Position numbers and translations under genes: made by a program. 64,000 nucleotides of DNA from Lachnospiraceae bacterium (GTDB lineage Bacteria; Bacillota; Clostridia; Lachnospirales; Lachnospiraceae), in the NCBI GenBank assembly GCA_017622875.1, contig JAGAQG010000044.1, positions 1-64,000 of the forward strand. The letters are read 5' to 3'. The first letter of the stretch is position 1. The number at the start of each line of letters is the position of its first letter. The notes below the pieces were generated by a model. That model ran no database searches and was not told the DNA's origin. It saw only the letters and a program-made list of their open reading frames with translations. Shown in pieces: positions 38,451 through 47,400 of this stretch.

Positions 38451-39593
38451 ATGAGCAAAGAGCCAGAGACAAAGAAGAAAAAAACTTCCAGCAGTAAAGC
38501 TACCGGCAGTAAAACATCAGGAACAAGAACTTCTGGAAAGAAAACATCCAGCAGAAAAGCGAAAAAACGTAAAAAAGCGAAAATGATCACATTCGCAATT
38601 GAAGCGGTGATTCTGGTCGTTCTTTTAGCTGTCTTATATGTACTGAACCGTACAGAGCTTTTAAGTAAGGTTACTTATGATGATGAGATTGTAAAAGAAT
38701 CTGTCAATGAATTATCAGAAGAAACATTAGAGACCATGGAAGAATATACAAATATCGCATTGTTCGGTCTTGATACAAGACAGGCTGGTTCCCTTGGGAA
38801 AGGTAACCGAAGTGATACGATCATGGTTGCAAGTATTAACAATAAGACAAAAGATGTCAAAATTGTTTCTCTTTATCGTGACAGTTATCTGAACCTTGCA
38901 AATGATAAATACAGAAAATGTAATGAAGCATATTCTATTGGCGGTCCGGAACAGGCAGTTGCCATGTTGAATATGAACCTTGACTTAAAGATTGATTATT
39001 ACATGTCCGTAGACTTCCTGGCTGTATCAGAAGTTGTAGATTTACTTGGCGGTATTGAAATTGATGTTGATGAATATGAAATTGAGCATTTGAACAACTA
39101 CACCGTGGAAACTTCTAAAGTAACAGGAAAATCTACAAATAAATTGAAATCCACAGGTCTTCAGACATTAGACGGTGTACAGGCAACTTCCTACTGCCGT
39201 ATCCGTTACACAGCCGGAGACGATTTCAAACGTACAGAAAGACAGCGTGAAGTATTGGAAACAATTGCCGCAAAAGCAAAAACAATGAGCGCATCTCAGC
39301 TAGACAGCATTATTAAAGCAGTCTTCCCAATGTGTGCAACAAACATGAGCGTAGATCAGTTATTAGCAATTGCAGCAGATGGATTATCCTATAATATTGT
39401 AGCTACATCCGGTTTCCCATTTGACGTGGTAACAGATTCTGTAGGATCAGCAGGTTCCTGTGTAATTCCGGTTGATATGGAAGACAACGTAAAACAGCTT
39501 CATGAATATCTGTTTGATGTGAAGGATTACACACCATCTGAAACTGTTGCAAAGATCAGCGACAAGATCAAAAACGATACAGGTGTTTATTAA
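38451..39593 (+). CDS. LytR-CpsA-Psr family glycopolymer ligase
   Basis: A 380-residue membrane protein. The first 45 residues are a Lys/Ser/Thr-rich cytoplasmic tail, then one membrane segment (about 46-66) and an extracytoplasmic LCP domain. Key pieces are FGLDTRQ, RSDTIMVASIN, VSLYRDSYL, KCNEAYSIGG, GGIEIDVDEYEIEHLN and YCRIRYTAGDDFKRTERQREVL; the arginines and aspartates bind the pyrophosphate-lipid substrate and Mg2+. LCP enzymes attach polyprenyl-linked polysaccharide or teichoic acid to peptidoglycan, so it is the probable last step of this pathway. It follows the priming enzyme by 21 bases. Confidence 0.92.
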   Translation: MSKEPETKKKKTSSSKATGSKTSGTRTSGKKTSSRKAKKRKKAKMITFAIEAVILVVLLAVLYVLNRTELLSKVTYDDEIVKESVNELSEETLETMEEYTNIALFGLDTRQAGSLGKGNRSDTIMVASINNKTKDVKIVSLYRDSYLNLANDKYRKCNEAYSIGGPEQAVAMLNMNLDLKIDYYMSVDFLAVSEVVDLLGGIEIDVDEYEIEHLNNYTVETSKVTGKSTNKLKSTGLQTLDGVQATSYCRIRYTAGDDFKRTERQREVLETIAAKAKTMSASQLDSIIKAVFPMCATNMSVDQLLAIAADGLSYNIVATSGFPFDVVTDSVGSAGSCVIPVDMEDNVKQLHEYLFDVKDYTPSETVAKISDKIKNDTGVY

Positions 39594-39614
39594 AATCAGT
39601 TTTATGAAAGTATA

Positions 39615-39640
39615 TGAGCGAGGGAGTGATTCCTCGCTCA
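39615..39640 (+). terminator. Hairpin between LCP and glycosyltransferase genes (weak terminator)
   Basis: Nine-base arms TGAGCGAGG and CCTCGCTCA around an 8-base loop, followed only by ATTGTG. Without a T run it is more likely an mRNA stability or partial-attenuation element. Confidence 0.4.
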
Positions 39641-39656
39641 TTGTGCGGTAGAAAAG

Positions 39657-40601
39657 ATGAATCAAAAAGAAAAGATTATAGATGCGATTATCCCGGTCTA
39701 TCGTCCGGGCGAGGAATTTTATCAGCTTTTGGAACTCCTCAGCCATCAAAGTTTTAGTCTGAATAAGATCATTTTGATGAATACAGGCGAGGCTCCATGG
39801 AAGGAAGAGGTTGAGAAAAAATTTCCATTGTGTGAAGTTTATTTGCTGACAAAGGAAGAATATGACCACGGCGGCACCAGACATCAGGCGACAACCTATT
39901 CGGAGGCAGATTATCTGCTGTTTTTAACACAGGATGCCATGCCAAAGGATGAAAAACTGGTGGAGAAGCTTCTGGATGCATTCTCATGGGAGAAAGATAT
40001 CAAAGCGGCCTATGGGCGTCAGCTGCCAAACAGTACCTGTAGGGAAATTGAAAAATATACAAGAAGCTTTAACTATCCGGAAAAATCCAGAATCAAATCC
40101 AAAGAAGACCTGGAAACATTGGGAATCAAAACATTTTTCTGTTCCAATGTGTGTGCAATGTATGAAAAAGCGACTTATGACGAATTGGGTGGCTTTATCA
40201 GACGTACAATCTTTAATGAGGACATGATCTATGCCGGCGGCCTGATCAAGCATGGCTATAAAATTGCTTATGTGGCCGAAGCAGAAGTAATTCATTCCCA
40301 TAATTATAATGCCATCGAGCAGTTCCACAGAAACTTTGACCTGGCAGTTTCTCAGACGGATAATCCGCAGATTTTTGCGGGAATTCGTTCTGAAAAGGAA
40401 GGCGTTCGTCTGGTAATAAATACAGCAAAGCACCTTCTGAAGGTGAAAAAACCATGGCTTTTGTTTCCGCTGTTTACGACAAGTGCGGGAAAAATATTAG
40501 GTTATAAGTTTGGACAGAACTATCGTAGACTTTCACGCAATTTTATATTAAAATGTACTATGAACCAATCTTATTGGAGGAATGTGGATGAAAAAAATTA
40601 A
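39657..40601 (+). CDS. Family 2 glycosyltransferase, rhamnosyltransferase-like (RfbF type)
   Basis: A 314-residue enzyme with DAIIPVYRPG at the N terminus, YDHGGTRHQA, the FLTQDAMP block around its donor-metal site, FFCSNVCAMY and RTIFNEDMIYAGG. The HGGTR and TQDA blocks are typical of RfbF-like dTDP-rhamnose transferases, but the donor is inferred. The ribosome site is weak (GTAGAAAAG). The gene end overlaps the lipoprotein start by 14 bases, indicating coupling. It is separated from the LCP gene by a hairpin, so its expression may be set lower. Confidence 0.85.
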   Translation: MNQKEKIIDAIIPVYRPGEEFYQLLELLSHQSFSLNKIILMNTGEAPWKEEVEKKFPLCEVYLLTKEEYDHGGTRHQATTYSEADYLLFLTQDAMPKDEKLVEKLLDAFSWEKDIKAAYGRQLPNSTCREIEKYTRSFNYPEKSRIKSKEDLETLGIKTFFCSNVCAMYEKATYDELGGFIRRTIFNEDMIYAGGLIKHGYKIAYVAEAEVIHSHNYNAIEQFHRNFDLAVSQTDNPQIFAGIRSEKEGVRLVINTAKHLLKVKKPWLLFPLFTTSAGKILGYKFGQNYRRLSRNFILKCTMNQSYWRNVDEKN

Positions 40602-41430
40602 ATTACTGGCATTCCTTTTGGCTGCGTGTCTTTGTGTGGCCGGATGTGCGAAAGAAACAGATACTTCTGAAAGACAGCAGGCGCTGAAACAGGAAGGAAT
40701 GGAGCTGCAGGCTTCCGGTGATTATGAGGGTGCCATCGCAAAGTATGAGGAAGCATTGGGACTTTCCAACATGGAAGTTGGTCAGGAAGAAATCGATCTG
40801 GCTTACTATAAAGCGTCGGCACAGTACCGAAGCGGAGATCTGGAGGGGGCCATTGATACATATTCTGCGGTCATTGCTTTGAAGGACGACGAGAACAGCT
40901 ATCTTGGAAGAGGGCTTCTCTATGTGGCGGCAAAGGATGCAGAGAAGGCAGAGGAAGACCTAAACAAAGCCCTGAAGGAAACGGATGATCCGCTGATCAA
41001 GGGAATTATTTATAATGTGGTTGATCAGGCGGACATGGCAAAGAAATATTTTGAAGAAGCAAAAAAAGCAGGAAATGCGGAAGGAAGCTTTTATCTGGCA
41101 GGTACTTATGAAAAAGCAGGAGATCATAATTATGCGATGATTCTTCTGGAGGAATATCTGGCATCAGGAAGCGCCAGCGCAGAAGGCTATTTGAGTGTCG
41201 GCAGATCCTATTTTGAAGATGGGGATTATGACAGTGCGCTGAAAACCTTTCAGGCGGGTATTGCATTGGGCGAATCCGGGGTATTTAAAAATCTTATGCA
41301 GGAAGAGATCGCCTGCTATGAAAAGCTTGGAGATTTAGAAAGTGCCAGAACAAAAGCACAGGAATATCTGGAAAAATATCCAGATGATATAGTGATTCAA
41401 AAAGAATATGAATTTTTAAAATCAAGATAA
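40588..41430 (+). CDS. Tetratricopeptide-repeat lipoprotein
   Basis: A 280-residue lipoprotein with signal peptide MKKIKLLAFLLAACLCVAGC, the lipobox VAGC and then TPR-like helix pairs over about residues 35-275 (QASGDYEGAIAKYEEALGL, YRSGDLEGAIDTYSAVIAL, EDGDYDSALKTFQAGI). It is likely an extracytoplasmic scaffold. An ATG two codons earlier is only one base from GGAGG, so the second ATG, with 7-base spacing, is preferred. The position between polysaccharide genes and pyrF suggests the operon continues. Partner unknown. Confidence 0.85.
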   Translation: MKKIKLLAFLLAACLCVAGCAKETDTSERQQALKQEGMELQASGDYEGAIAKYEEALGLSNMEVGQEEIDLAYYKASAQYRSGDLEGAIDTYSAVIALKDDENSYLGRGLLYVAAKDAEKAEEDLNKALKETDDPLIKGIIYNVVDQADMAKKYFEEAKKAGNAEGSFYLAGTYEKAGDHNYAMILLEEYLASGSASAEGYLSVGRSYFEDGDYDSALKTFQAGIALGESGVFKNLMQEEIACYEKLGDLESARTKAQEYLEKYPDDIVIQKEYEFLKSR

Positions 41431-41448
41431 ATGAAGGAGATATGAGTT

Positions 41449-42378
41449 ATGATTAACAAACTGGTAGAAAAGATTACAAAAACACATGAACCAATCGTAG
41501 TAGGACTGGATCCAATGTTAAACTATGTGCCGGAACATGTACAGAAAGCAGCGTTTGCAGAGTACGGCGAAACACTGGAAGGTGCAGCAGAAGCAATCTG
41601 GCAGTTTAATAAGGAAATCATTGATAAAACTTATGATTTAATTCCAGCTGTAAAACCACAGATCGCAATGTATGAACAGTTCGGTATTCCGGGAATGATC
41701 GCTTATGAAAAAACAGTAAGCTATGCACAGGAAAAAGACCTGGTAGTGATCGGTGATATCAAACGTGGTGATATCGGTTCTACATCTGCAGCTTACGCAG
41801 TAGGACACCTTGGAAAAGTAAAAGTTGGAAGCAAAACTTACAGCGGATTCCATGAAGACTTCGCTACAGTAAACCCATACCTCGGTTCTGACGGTGTAAA
41901 ACCTTTCATCGATGTATGTAAAGAAGAAAAGAAAGGTTTATTTATCCTTGTTAAGACATCTAACCCATCCTCAGGTGAATTCCAGGATCAGCTGATTGAC
42001 GGCAAACCATTATACGAATTAGTTGGTGAAAAGGTTGCTGCATGGGGCGAAGAACACATGGGCGACAAATACAGCTACATTGGAGCAGTTGTAGGTGCTA
42101 CTTATCCTGAAATGGGTAAGGTTCTCCGTAAAGTTATGCCAAAATCCTTCATCTTAGTACCAGGATATGGTGCGCAGGGCGGACAGGGTAAAGACCTTGT
42201 ACACTTCTTTGATGAAGACGGACTTGGCGCAATCGTGAACTCTTCCCGCGGTATCATTGCAGCTTACAAACAGGAAGCTTATGCGAAATTTGGTGCTGAA
42301 AACTTTGGTGATGCATCCAGAGCAGCAGTGGAAGCAATGATCGCAGATATTGACGGCGCATTAAATGCAGCAAAATAA
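41449..42378 (+). CDS. pyrF: Orotidine 5'-phosphate decarboxylase, long subfamily 2
   Basis: A 309-residue enzyme converting OMP to UMP, the last step of de novo pyrimidine synthesis. It belongs to the longer subfamily 2, with VGLDPML at the N terminus, AVKPQIAMYEQFG, the catalytic GDIKRGDIGSTSAAYA, FATVNPYLGSDGVKPF, LVKTSNPSSGEFQD and VPGYGAQGGQGKD near the phosphate site. The start follows GAAGGAG. It is 18 bases after the TPR lipoprotein gene with no terminator between, and 21 bases before pyrK. Codons look optimised for high expression. Confidence 0.95.
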   Translation: MINKLVEKITKTHEPIVVGLDPMLNYVPEHVQKAAFAEYGETLEGAAEAIWQFNKEIIDKTYDLIPAVKPQIAMYEQFGIPGMIAYEKTVSYAQEKDLVVIGDIKRGDIGSTSAAYAVGHLGKVKVGSKTYSGFHEDFATVNPYLGSDGVKPFIDVCKEEKKGLFILVKTSNPSSGEFQDQLIDGKPLYELVGEKVAAWGEEHMGDKYSYIGAVVGATYPEMGKVLRKVMPKSFILVPGYGAQGGQGKDLVHFFDEDGLGAIVNSSRGIIAAYKQEAYAKFGAENFGDASRAAVEAMIADIDGALNAAK

Positions 42379-42399
42379 GAGACTTTTAGGAGACTTTTT

Positions 42400-43188
42400 A
42401 TGGCAGACAATAGAAGAAAAGAAAATGCAGTGGTAATTTCTCAGGAAATGATCGCAGATGGTATTTTTAGCATGTGGCTTCGTACGGAAGCTGCTGAAAC
42501 TGCAAAACCGGGACAGTTTATTTCCATGTATACAAATGATGGAACGAAACTTCTCCCAAGACCGATCAGTATCTGTGAAATTAACAAAGAAGAAGGCGCG
42601 TTGCGCGTGGTTTACCGTGTGACAGGTGAAAACACAGGTACAAAGCAGTTCTCAGAAGCAAAAGCTGGAGATACCATTCCGGTGATCGGACCTTTAGGAA
42701 ATGGATTTCCGCTGGAAAAGGCAGAAGGAAAGAAGGCATTCCTCATGGGCGGCGGTATCGGTGTACCACCAATCTTAGAGCTTTCCAAACAGCTGAAAAA
42801 TTGTGAAAAACAGATTGTGATGGGATATCGTGATGAGCACACTTTCCTTAAGAGTCAGTTTGAGGAAAATGGCAGCGTGTATATTTCCACTGAAGATGGC
42901 AGCGTTGGAACAAAAGGAAATGTTATGGATGCGATCCGTGAAAATGGCTTAAATGCAGATATTATTTATGCATGTGGACCGACACCAATGCTTCGCGCGA
43001 TTAAAAATTACGCTGAAGAGAATGGTATTGAATGTTACATTTCTTTAGAAGAAAGAATGGCTTGTGGTATTGGCGCATGTCTCGCATGTGTATGCAAGTC
43101 AAAAGAAAAAGACCACCATACAAATGTAAATAATAAACGTATCTGTAAAGATGGCCCTGTATTCTTATCTACGGAGGTGGAAATCTAA
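42400..43188 (+). CDS. pyrK: Dihydroorotate dehydrogenase electron-transfer subunit
   Basis: A 262-residue FAD/[2Fe-2S] subunit that passes electrons from dihydroorotate, through PyrD, to NAD+. It shows a flavin-binding barrel (PGQFISMYTND, LLPRPISICE), an NAD-binding half (FLMGGGIGVPPILEL, YACGPTPML), and the cluster cysteines in ERMACGIGACLACVC followed by KRICKDGP. The start follows TTAGGAG. The stop and the pyrD start share bases in TAATG, fitting a stable PyrD2K2 complex. Confidence 0.94.
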   Translation: MADNRRKENAVVISQEMIADGIFSMWLRTEAAETAKPGQFISMYTNDGTKLLPRPISICEINKEEGALRVVYRVTGENTGTKQFSEAKAGDTIPVIGPLGNGFPLEKAEGKKAFLMGGGIGVPPILELSKQLKNCEKQIVMGYRDEHTFLKSQFEENGSVYISTEDGSVGTKGNVMDAIRENGLNADIIYACGPTPMLRAIKNYAEENGIECYISLEERMACGIGACLACVCKSKEKDHHTNVNNKRICKDGPVFLSTEVEI

Positions 43189-44090
43189 TGAACATGAGTG
43201 TAAATATTGCAGGTGTTGAATGGAAAAATCCTGTGACAGTTGCTTCAGGAACTTTTGGTTCAGGTGCAGAATTTGAGAAATTCGTAGATTTAAATAAACT
43301 TGGTGCAGTTACCACAAAAGGTGTTGCAAATGTTCCATGGGCTGGAAATCCTACACCACGTGTTGCGGAAACCTATGGCGGGATGATGAATGCCATCGGA
43401 CTTCAAAATCCTGGGATCGATCTGTTCTGTGAAAGAGATATTCCATTTTTGAAACAGTACGATACAAAGATTATTGTAAATGTGTGCGGTCATGCACCGG
43501 AAGAATATTTTGCAGTGGTAGAACGACTTGCAGAGGAACCAATCGACATGATGGAAATCAATATTTCCTGTCCAAATGTCAATGCGGGTTTCCTTGCATT
43601 CGGCCAGGATCCAAAGCAGGTGGAAGCTTTAACTGCTGAAATCAAAAAACGTGCAAAACAGCCGGTGATCATGAAGCTGACACCAAATGTAACTGATATT
43701 ACAGCCATTGCAAAAGCGGCAGAAGCCGGTGGCGCAGATGCAGTATCTTTGATCAATACATTGACTGGTATGAAGATTGATGTAAATCGTCGTATATTTG
43801 CAGTTGCGAATAAAACGGCAGGTGTTTCTGGTCCGGCAATTCATCCGATTGCAGTTCGCATGGTATATCAGGTGGCAAATGCTGTGAATATTCCAATCAT
43901 TGGTATGGGCGGTATTGCAAGTGCAGAGGATGCCGTTGAAATGATCCTTGCAGGTGCAAGCGCAGTTTCTGTAGGAACAGCAAACTTTTATAATCCAGCA
44001 ATTACCATGGAAATCGTAGACGGTATTGAAGCTTATATGAAGAAGTATGGTTTCGAGACTGTGGCTGATATGGTGGGCATTGTAAAATAG
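43188..44090 (+). CDS. pyrD: Dihydroorotate dehydrogenase type 1B catalytic subunit
   Basis: A 300-residue FMN enzyme oxidising dihydroorotate to orotate. Motifs include NPVTVASGTFG at the N terminus, KGVANVPWAGNPTPR, NAIGLQNPG, the catalytic base C128 in NISCPNVNAGF, MKLTPNVTD, SLINTLTGM, and IGMGGIASAEDA with SVGTANF at the phosphate site. The catalytic cysteine (not serine) marks class 1, and the paired pyrK marks type 1B. The ATG overlaps the pyrK stop. A terminator follows. Other pyr genes (pyrB, pyrC, pyrE) are not in the window. Confidence 0.95.
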   Translation: MNMSVNIAGVEWKNPVTVASGTFGSGAEFEKFVDLNKLGAVTTKGVANVPWAGNPTPRVAETYGGMMNAIGLQNPGIDLFCERDIPFLKQYDTKIIVNVCGHAPEEYFAVVERLAEEPIDMMEINISCPNVNAGFLAFGQDPKQVEALTAEIKKRAKQPVIMKLTPNVTDITAIAKAAEAGGADAVSLINTLTGMKIDVNRRIFAVANKTAGVSGPAIHPIAVRMVYQVANAVNIPIIGMGGIASAEDAVEMILAGASAVSVGTANFYNPAITMEIVDGIEAYMKKYGFETVADMVGIVK

Positions 44091-44114
44091 AATATACGTA
44101 TATAATAAGAAGAA

Positions 44115-44158
44115 AGTCTCAGATATTCGGTTTGTCCCCGATGTCTGGGGCTTTTTTT
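44115..44158 (+). terminator. Terminator after pyrD
   Basis: A stem of about 16 pairs, including several G-U pairs, from AGTCTCAGATATTCGG to CCCCGATGTCTGGGGCT, followed by seven T. It ends the long CotH-to-pyrD transcript. Confidence 0.85.
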
Positions 44159-44204
44159 GCGTTCAAAAAAAGACTGAAAAAACGTGAAAGTGGTTTGCAT
44201 AATC

Positions 44205-44218
44205 GGGGGTGGGGGGGG
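44205..44218 (+). repeat. Homopolymeric G tract (G5-T-G8)
   Basis: Five G, one T and eight G in an otherwise AT-rich region, between the pyrD terminator and the promoter of the 2418-residue surface protein. A TTGCAT lies immediately upstream (44195-44200) and AAAAAT directly downstream (44219-44224), 18 bases apart. Confidence 0.85.
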
Positions 44219-44287
44219 AAAAATGCACAAAGAAATAACGTATATAAAAGCTGGAAATATAAGGAATGAATAAAAATGCAAAAAGGG

Positions 44288-44316
44288 TTGCACCTAAAAC
44301 AATTAAGGGTTAAAAT
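44288..44316 (+). promoter_or_regulatory. Promoter of the wall-anchored surface protein gene
   Basis: TTGCAC (44288-44293), a 17-base spacer and TAAAAT (44311-44316), upstream of a leader of about 95 bases. Confidence 0.65.
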
Positions 44317-44376
44317 AGGGCTAGAATAATTATGTGGTGAAGTTTGCTCAAAATCACGTAAATTATTAAAAAATTA

Positions 44377-44390
44377 TGGGCGAGCGCCCA
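44377..44390 (+). promoter_or_regulatory. Short GC-rich hairpin in the leader
   Basis: TGGGC and GCCCA around GAGC, immediately followed by an A-rich stretch and the ribosome site. With no T run it is not a terminator; it may shield or expose the start region. Confidence 0.35.
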
Positions 44391-44416
44391 AGAAAAAAAG
44401 GAGAAAGGAACGAAAA

Positions 44417-47400
44417 ATGAGAAAGAATGTTTGGAAGCGCTTTTTAGCAGCGACCCTTGCAGCTGTAGTTATGTTTACTTCTGTAGATTGCAGCAGCTTG
44501 GTGGTTAATGCTGAAGGCACTACAAAGACACAGGGTGAAGTTTTAGCAGATCACTATGGTTTTAACAGCAGAACTGGATTAGCTGTGTTGACTCATCAGG
44601 ATTTAGCTGCAAATCAAATAGTATATGATTATACAGCGCCGACTGATTTAAACACAAAGATTAAGTTAGATGTTGCTGCAAAAACAATTACAGCAGATAA
44701 CTATACTAAAGATGGTGTGATTTGGACACCAAGTAAAGTGGTTGTTAAGCTTGAAAATAGTGGAAGTGAAGAAGCAACAAAAGATGGCGATGTATATACA
44801 TATGCAAGCGAAGAGAATGTTACGGAAGTAACAGTTACATATGATGCATGTGTTGAAATTACATCTGATGAACAGCTGGAAGTGTTAAACGCACCATATT
44901 ATTTAAAATCAGCTACAGAAGAAATGGACTATATTTTGTCTGATGATGATTTGGCTGAATTAGCAGATACAATTCAGAACCATGCAGTACCAAATCTTAG
45001 TCTGGCATTATCTTTGTTCGATGAAATCAAAGAAGATGATCAGATTAAGGCGGCTGTAGAAGCGGACATGATTAAACTGCCAGAAGATAATGAGATTTCA
45101 GAACTTGAAGAAGATATTAATACAGTAAATGAGTATTTTGAACTTGCTGATGTGTTTGATGCTTATGAAAGTGAAGATTTAGTAGTTCTTTGGGCTGGAT
45201 ATGTAAGTACTTTGATTGGAAGTGTAGAAGACTCTCAGGAAGCGATTGAAGCATTAGCTGAGTCTGAAACACTTGTCGATTTAGCTGAAACGTTAAGCAC
45301 TGCTGGAGAACTTCTTAATAACGATGATGCAAAAAAGGCGGGAAGTGCAATTACAAGTTCCTATATTCCGGCATTTGAAAATTATCTGGAGAATGATACA
45401 ATTAATGATTTTGATGCGGAATACTTGTACGCAAGTAAAAAGAGTTTATTAGTAGATGAGCCAACAGGTAATTTTGAGTTTGGTAGAAGTATTGGGGAAT
45501 ACAATTCTGAAAATATTACTACAAATACATTTGTGCTCGATACAACAGAGGTAACTGTAGAAGCAACAACACGTATCATTACAGTGGCAGTAGCAGCAAC
45601 TGTAATTGAAAATAATAATAAAGTTGAAAAACAGGCTAAAAATGCAGAAGTTGTAGTTACATTAGGAGATACAGCAGAAGTTGTAAAAGCAACAGCTGCT
45701 GAAAAGGTTAAAGCAGCAATTGCAGAAATAGATCCAAATGGCTCATATGGTCTTGGAAGTTATACAGATGTTTATAATTTGGATAACTATAAATGCACAG
45801 TGAACCTTGGAGACATTGAATCTAATGGTGTAACAGAAGGCACAACAATTTCTATTACATATGAACCAAATGAATACGAAGTGAAATGTACAGAAGATGG
45901 TGCTGATGTCACAATCGTTGATGGAACTGTTCCATATGGCTGGGTAATTACATTACCTGAAGCGACAGAATCTGGAAAAAGTTATGAGTATGTATTAAAT
46001 GGTACAGTATATGAACAGGGTGATGAATACACTGTAACAGGAGATGTGACTTTTACCAGATCTCAGGATAAAGAAAAAACTAAATTTAGAGTAAATGATA
46101 TTGCAGTAGAAGATTATGCAGATGAATTGACTAACAATGCAAAATCTATCTTGTGGAACTATGCAGTAGCTAGTGATAGCATCAGTGTCAGAGTGCCAGA
46201 TGACAGTTGGATTTCAGCTGAGCTTGTTGATGATACAACAAATCTATATGTGGCAGAATACAATGCTGGAAATGGATATAAATGGGTTCCAAATAAAGTA
46301 ATCGTAAAGAACGGTACTGAAGAAGTAGAAACAATTCCTGCTGATAAAATTCAGAATGGTGTTGCGACTATTACGAGTGAAACACGTGACAATGTAGAAG
46401 TAGAATATGTACTTACAGTAGTTACTGGTGATGAAGCGGCAGAAATCGTGAATACACCATATGAATTAGTGCAGAGTGTACAGGGGCAGTTGGCAGATTT
46501 AGCTACTTTAGTAGAATATGAATCTGGTCTTGCGCAGATTAACAAAGCACTTTTGGAAATGATTTCTACGCAGATGAATGCAAATTCTCAGGCAGCAATC
46601 AAAAAAGTAGTAAATGAAGGTTGTGATCTTAGCGATACAAAAGCACCACTGATTCTTTATAAGCATTTGGTTACATATAAAGATATGAGTGCTTTTGATA
46701 AAATTGATTACTATTACCAGAATTATGAAGTAATTAGAGCTCAGATCGAATTGTTAGCAGATCAGCTTGCAATTATTGCAGAGGATCCTAACTTACCTGT
46801 TTTGAAAGAAACTTTCCCTGCTTATGCAGAGAAAATTGATCTTCTTCCAGATTATGCAAAAAAAATGGGTGAATTAAAAGAAAACCATTTTGAACCAAAG
46901 AATGACAAAATTCTTAGCGACGTTACTGGATATGAAGATTTGATGACATTGCTTGTGTCAAGCAATACAGTAGTAGAAAAAATTGAAGGTGTTACAGAAC
47001 TGTGCATAACAAAAGATTTAAGTACATCTTTGCCAGCTCTTCCAGAAAAACCAACACCAGAAGTTAAATATGTTACTGTAGAAGTAGTAGTGACAGACAG
47101 CAATAATCAGTCCAGAAGCAAAACAGACAAAGTAGAATTTTCAGAAACTGGTTTAGGAACAGATGGTGTTGAAAAAGTTGAGGTAATGGTAGATGAATTA
47201 ACAGAAGAGCTTGGCGTAGATACTGTTCATTATACATGTACAGTAGCTGGCAGTGTAGATGAAAATCTTACAGAAGATACAACCATTACATATACATGGA
47301 CACCAAAAACATATACAGTAAAACTTTCTGATGAAACAAATGCGGCTTATGCAACCCAGACATTCCCATATGATAATCAGAAAATCAAATTAGTACGTCC

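Larger units (their letters stand above)
44159..44416 (+). promoter_or_regulatory. Leader region of the wall-anchored surface protein gene
   Basis: This intergenic stretch contains no plausible gene. It holds a G-rich tract (44205-44218), a sigma-A promoter (44288-44316), a small GC hairpin in the leader (44377-44390) and the AAAGGAGAAAGGAACG ribosome site. The leader is about 95 bases long. No known riboswitch fold was recognised. Confidence 0.6.

Noticed and set aside
44205..44218. G-rich tract as a G-quadruplex
   Set aside because: Only three runs of three or more G can be formed, one short of the standard four, so slippage is the better reading.
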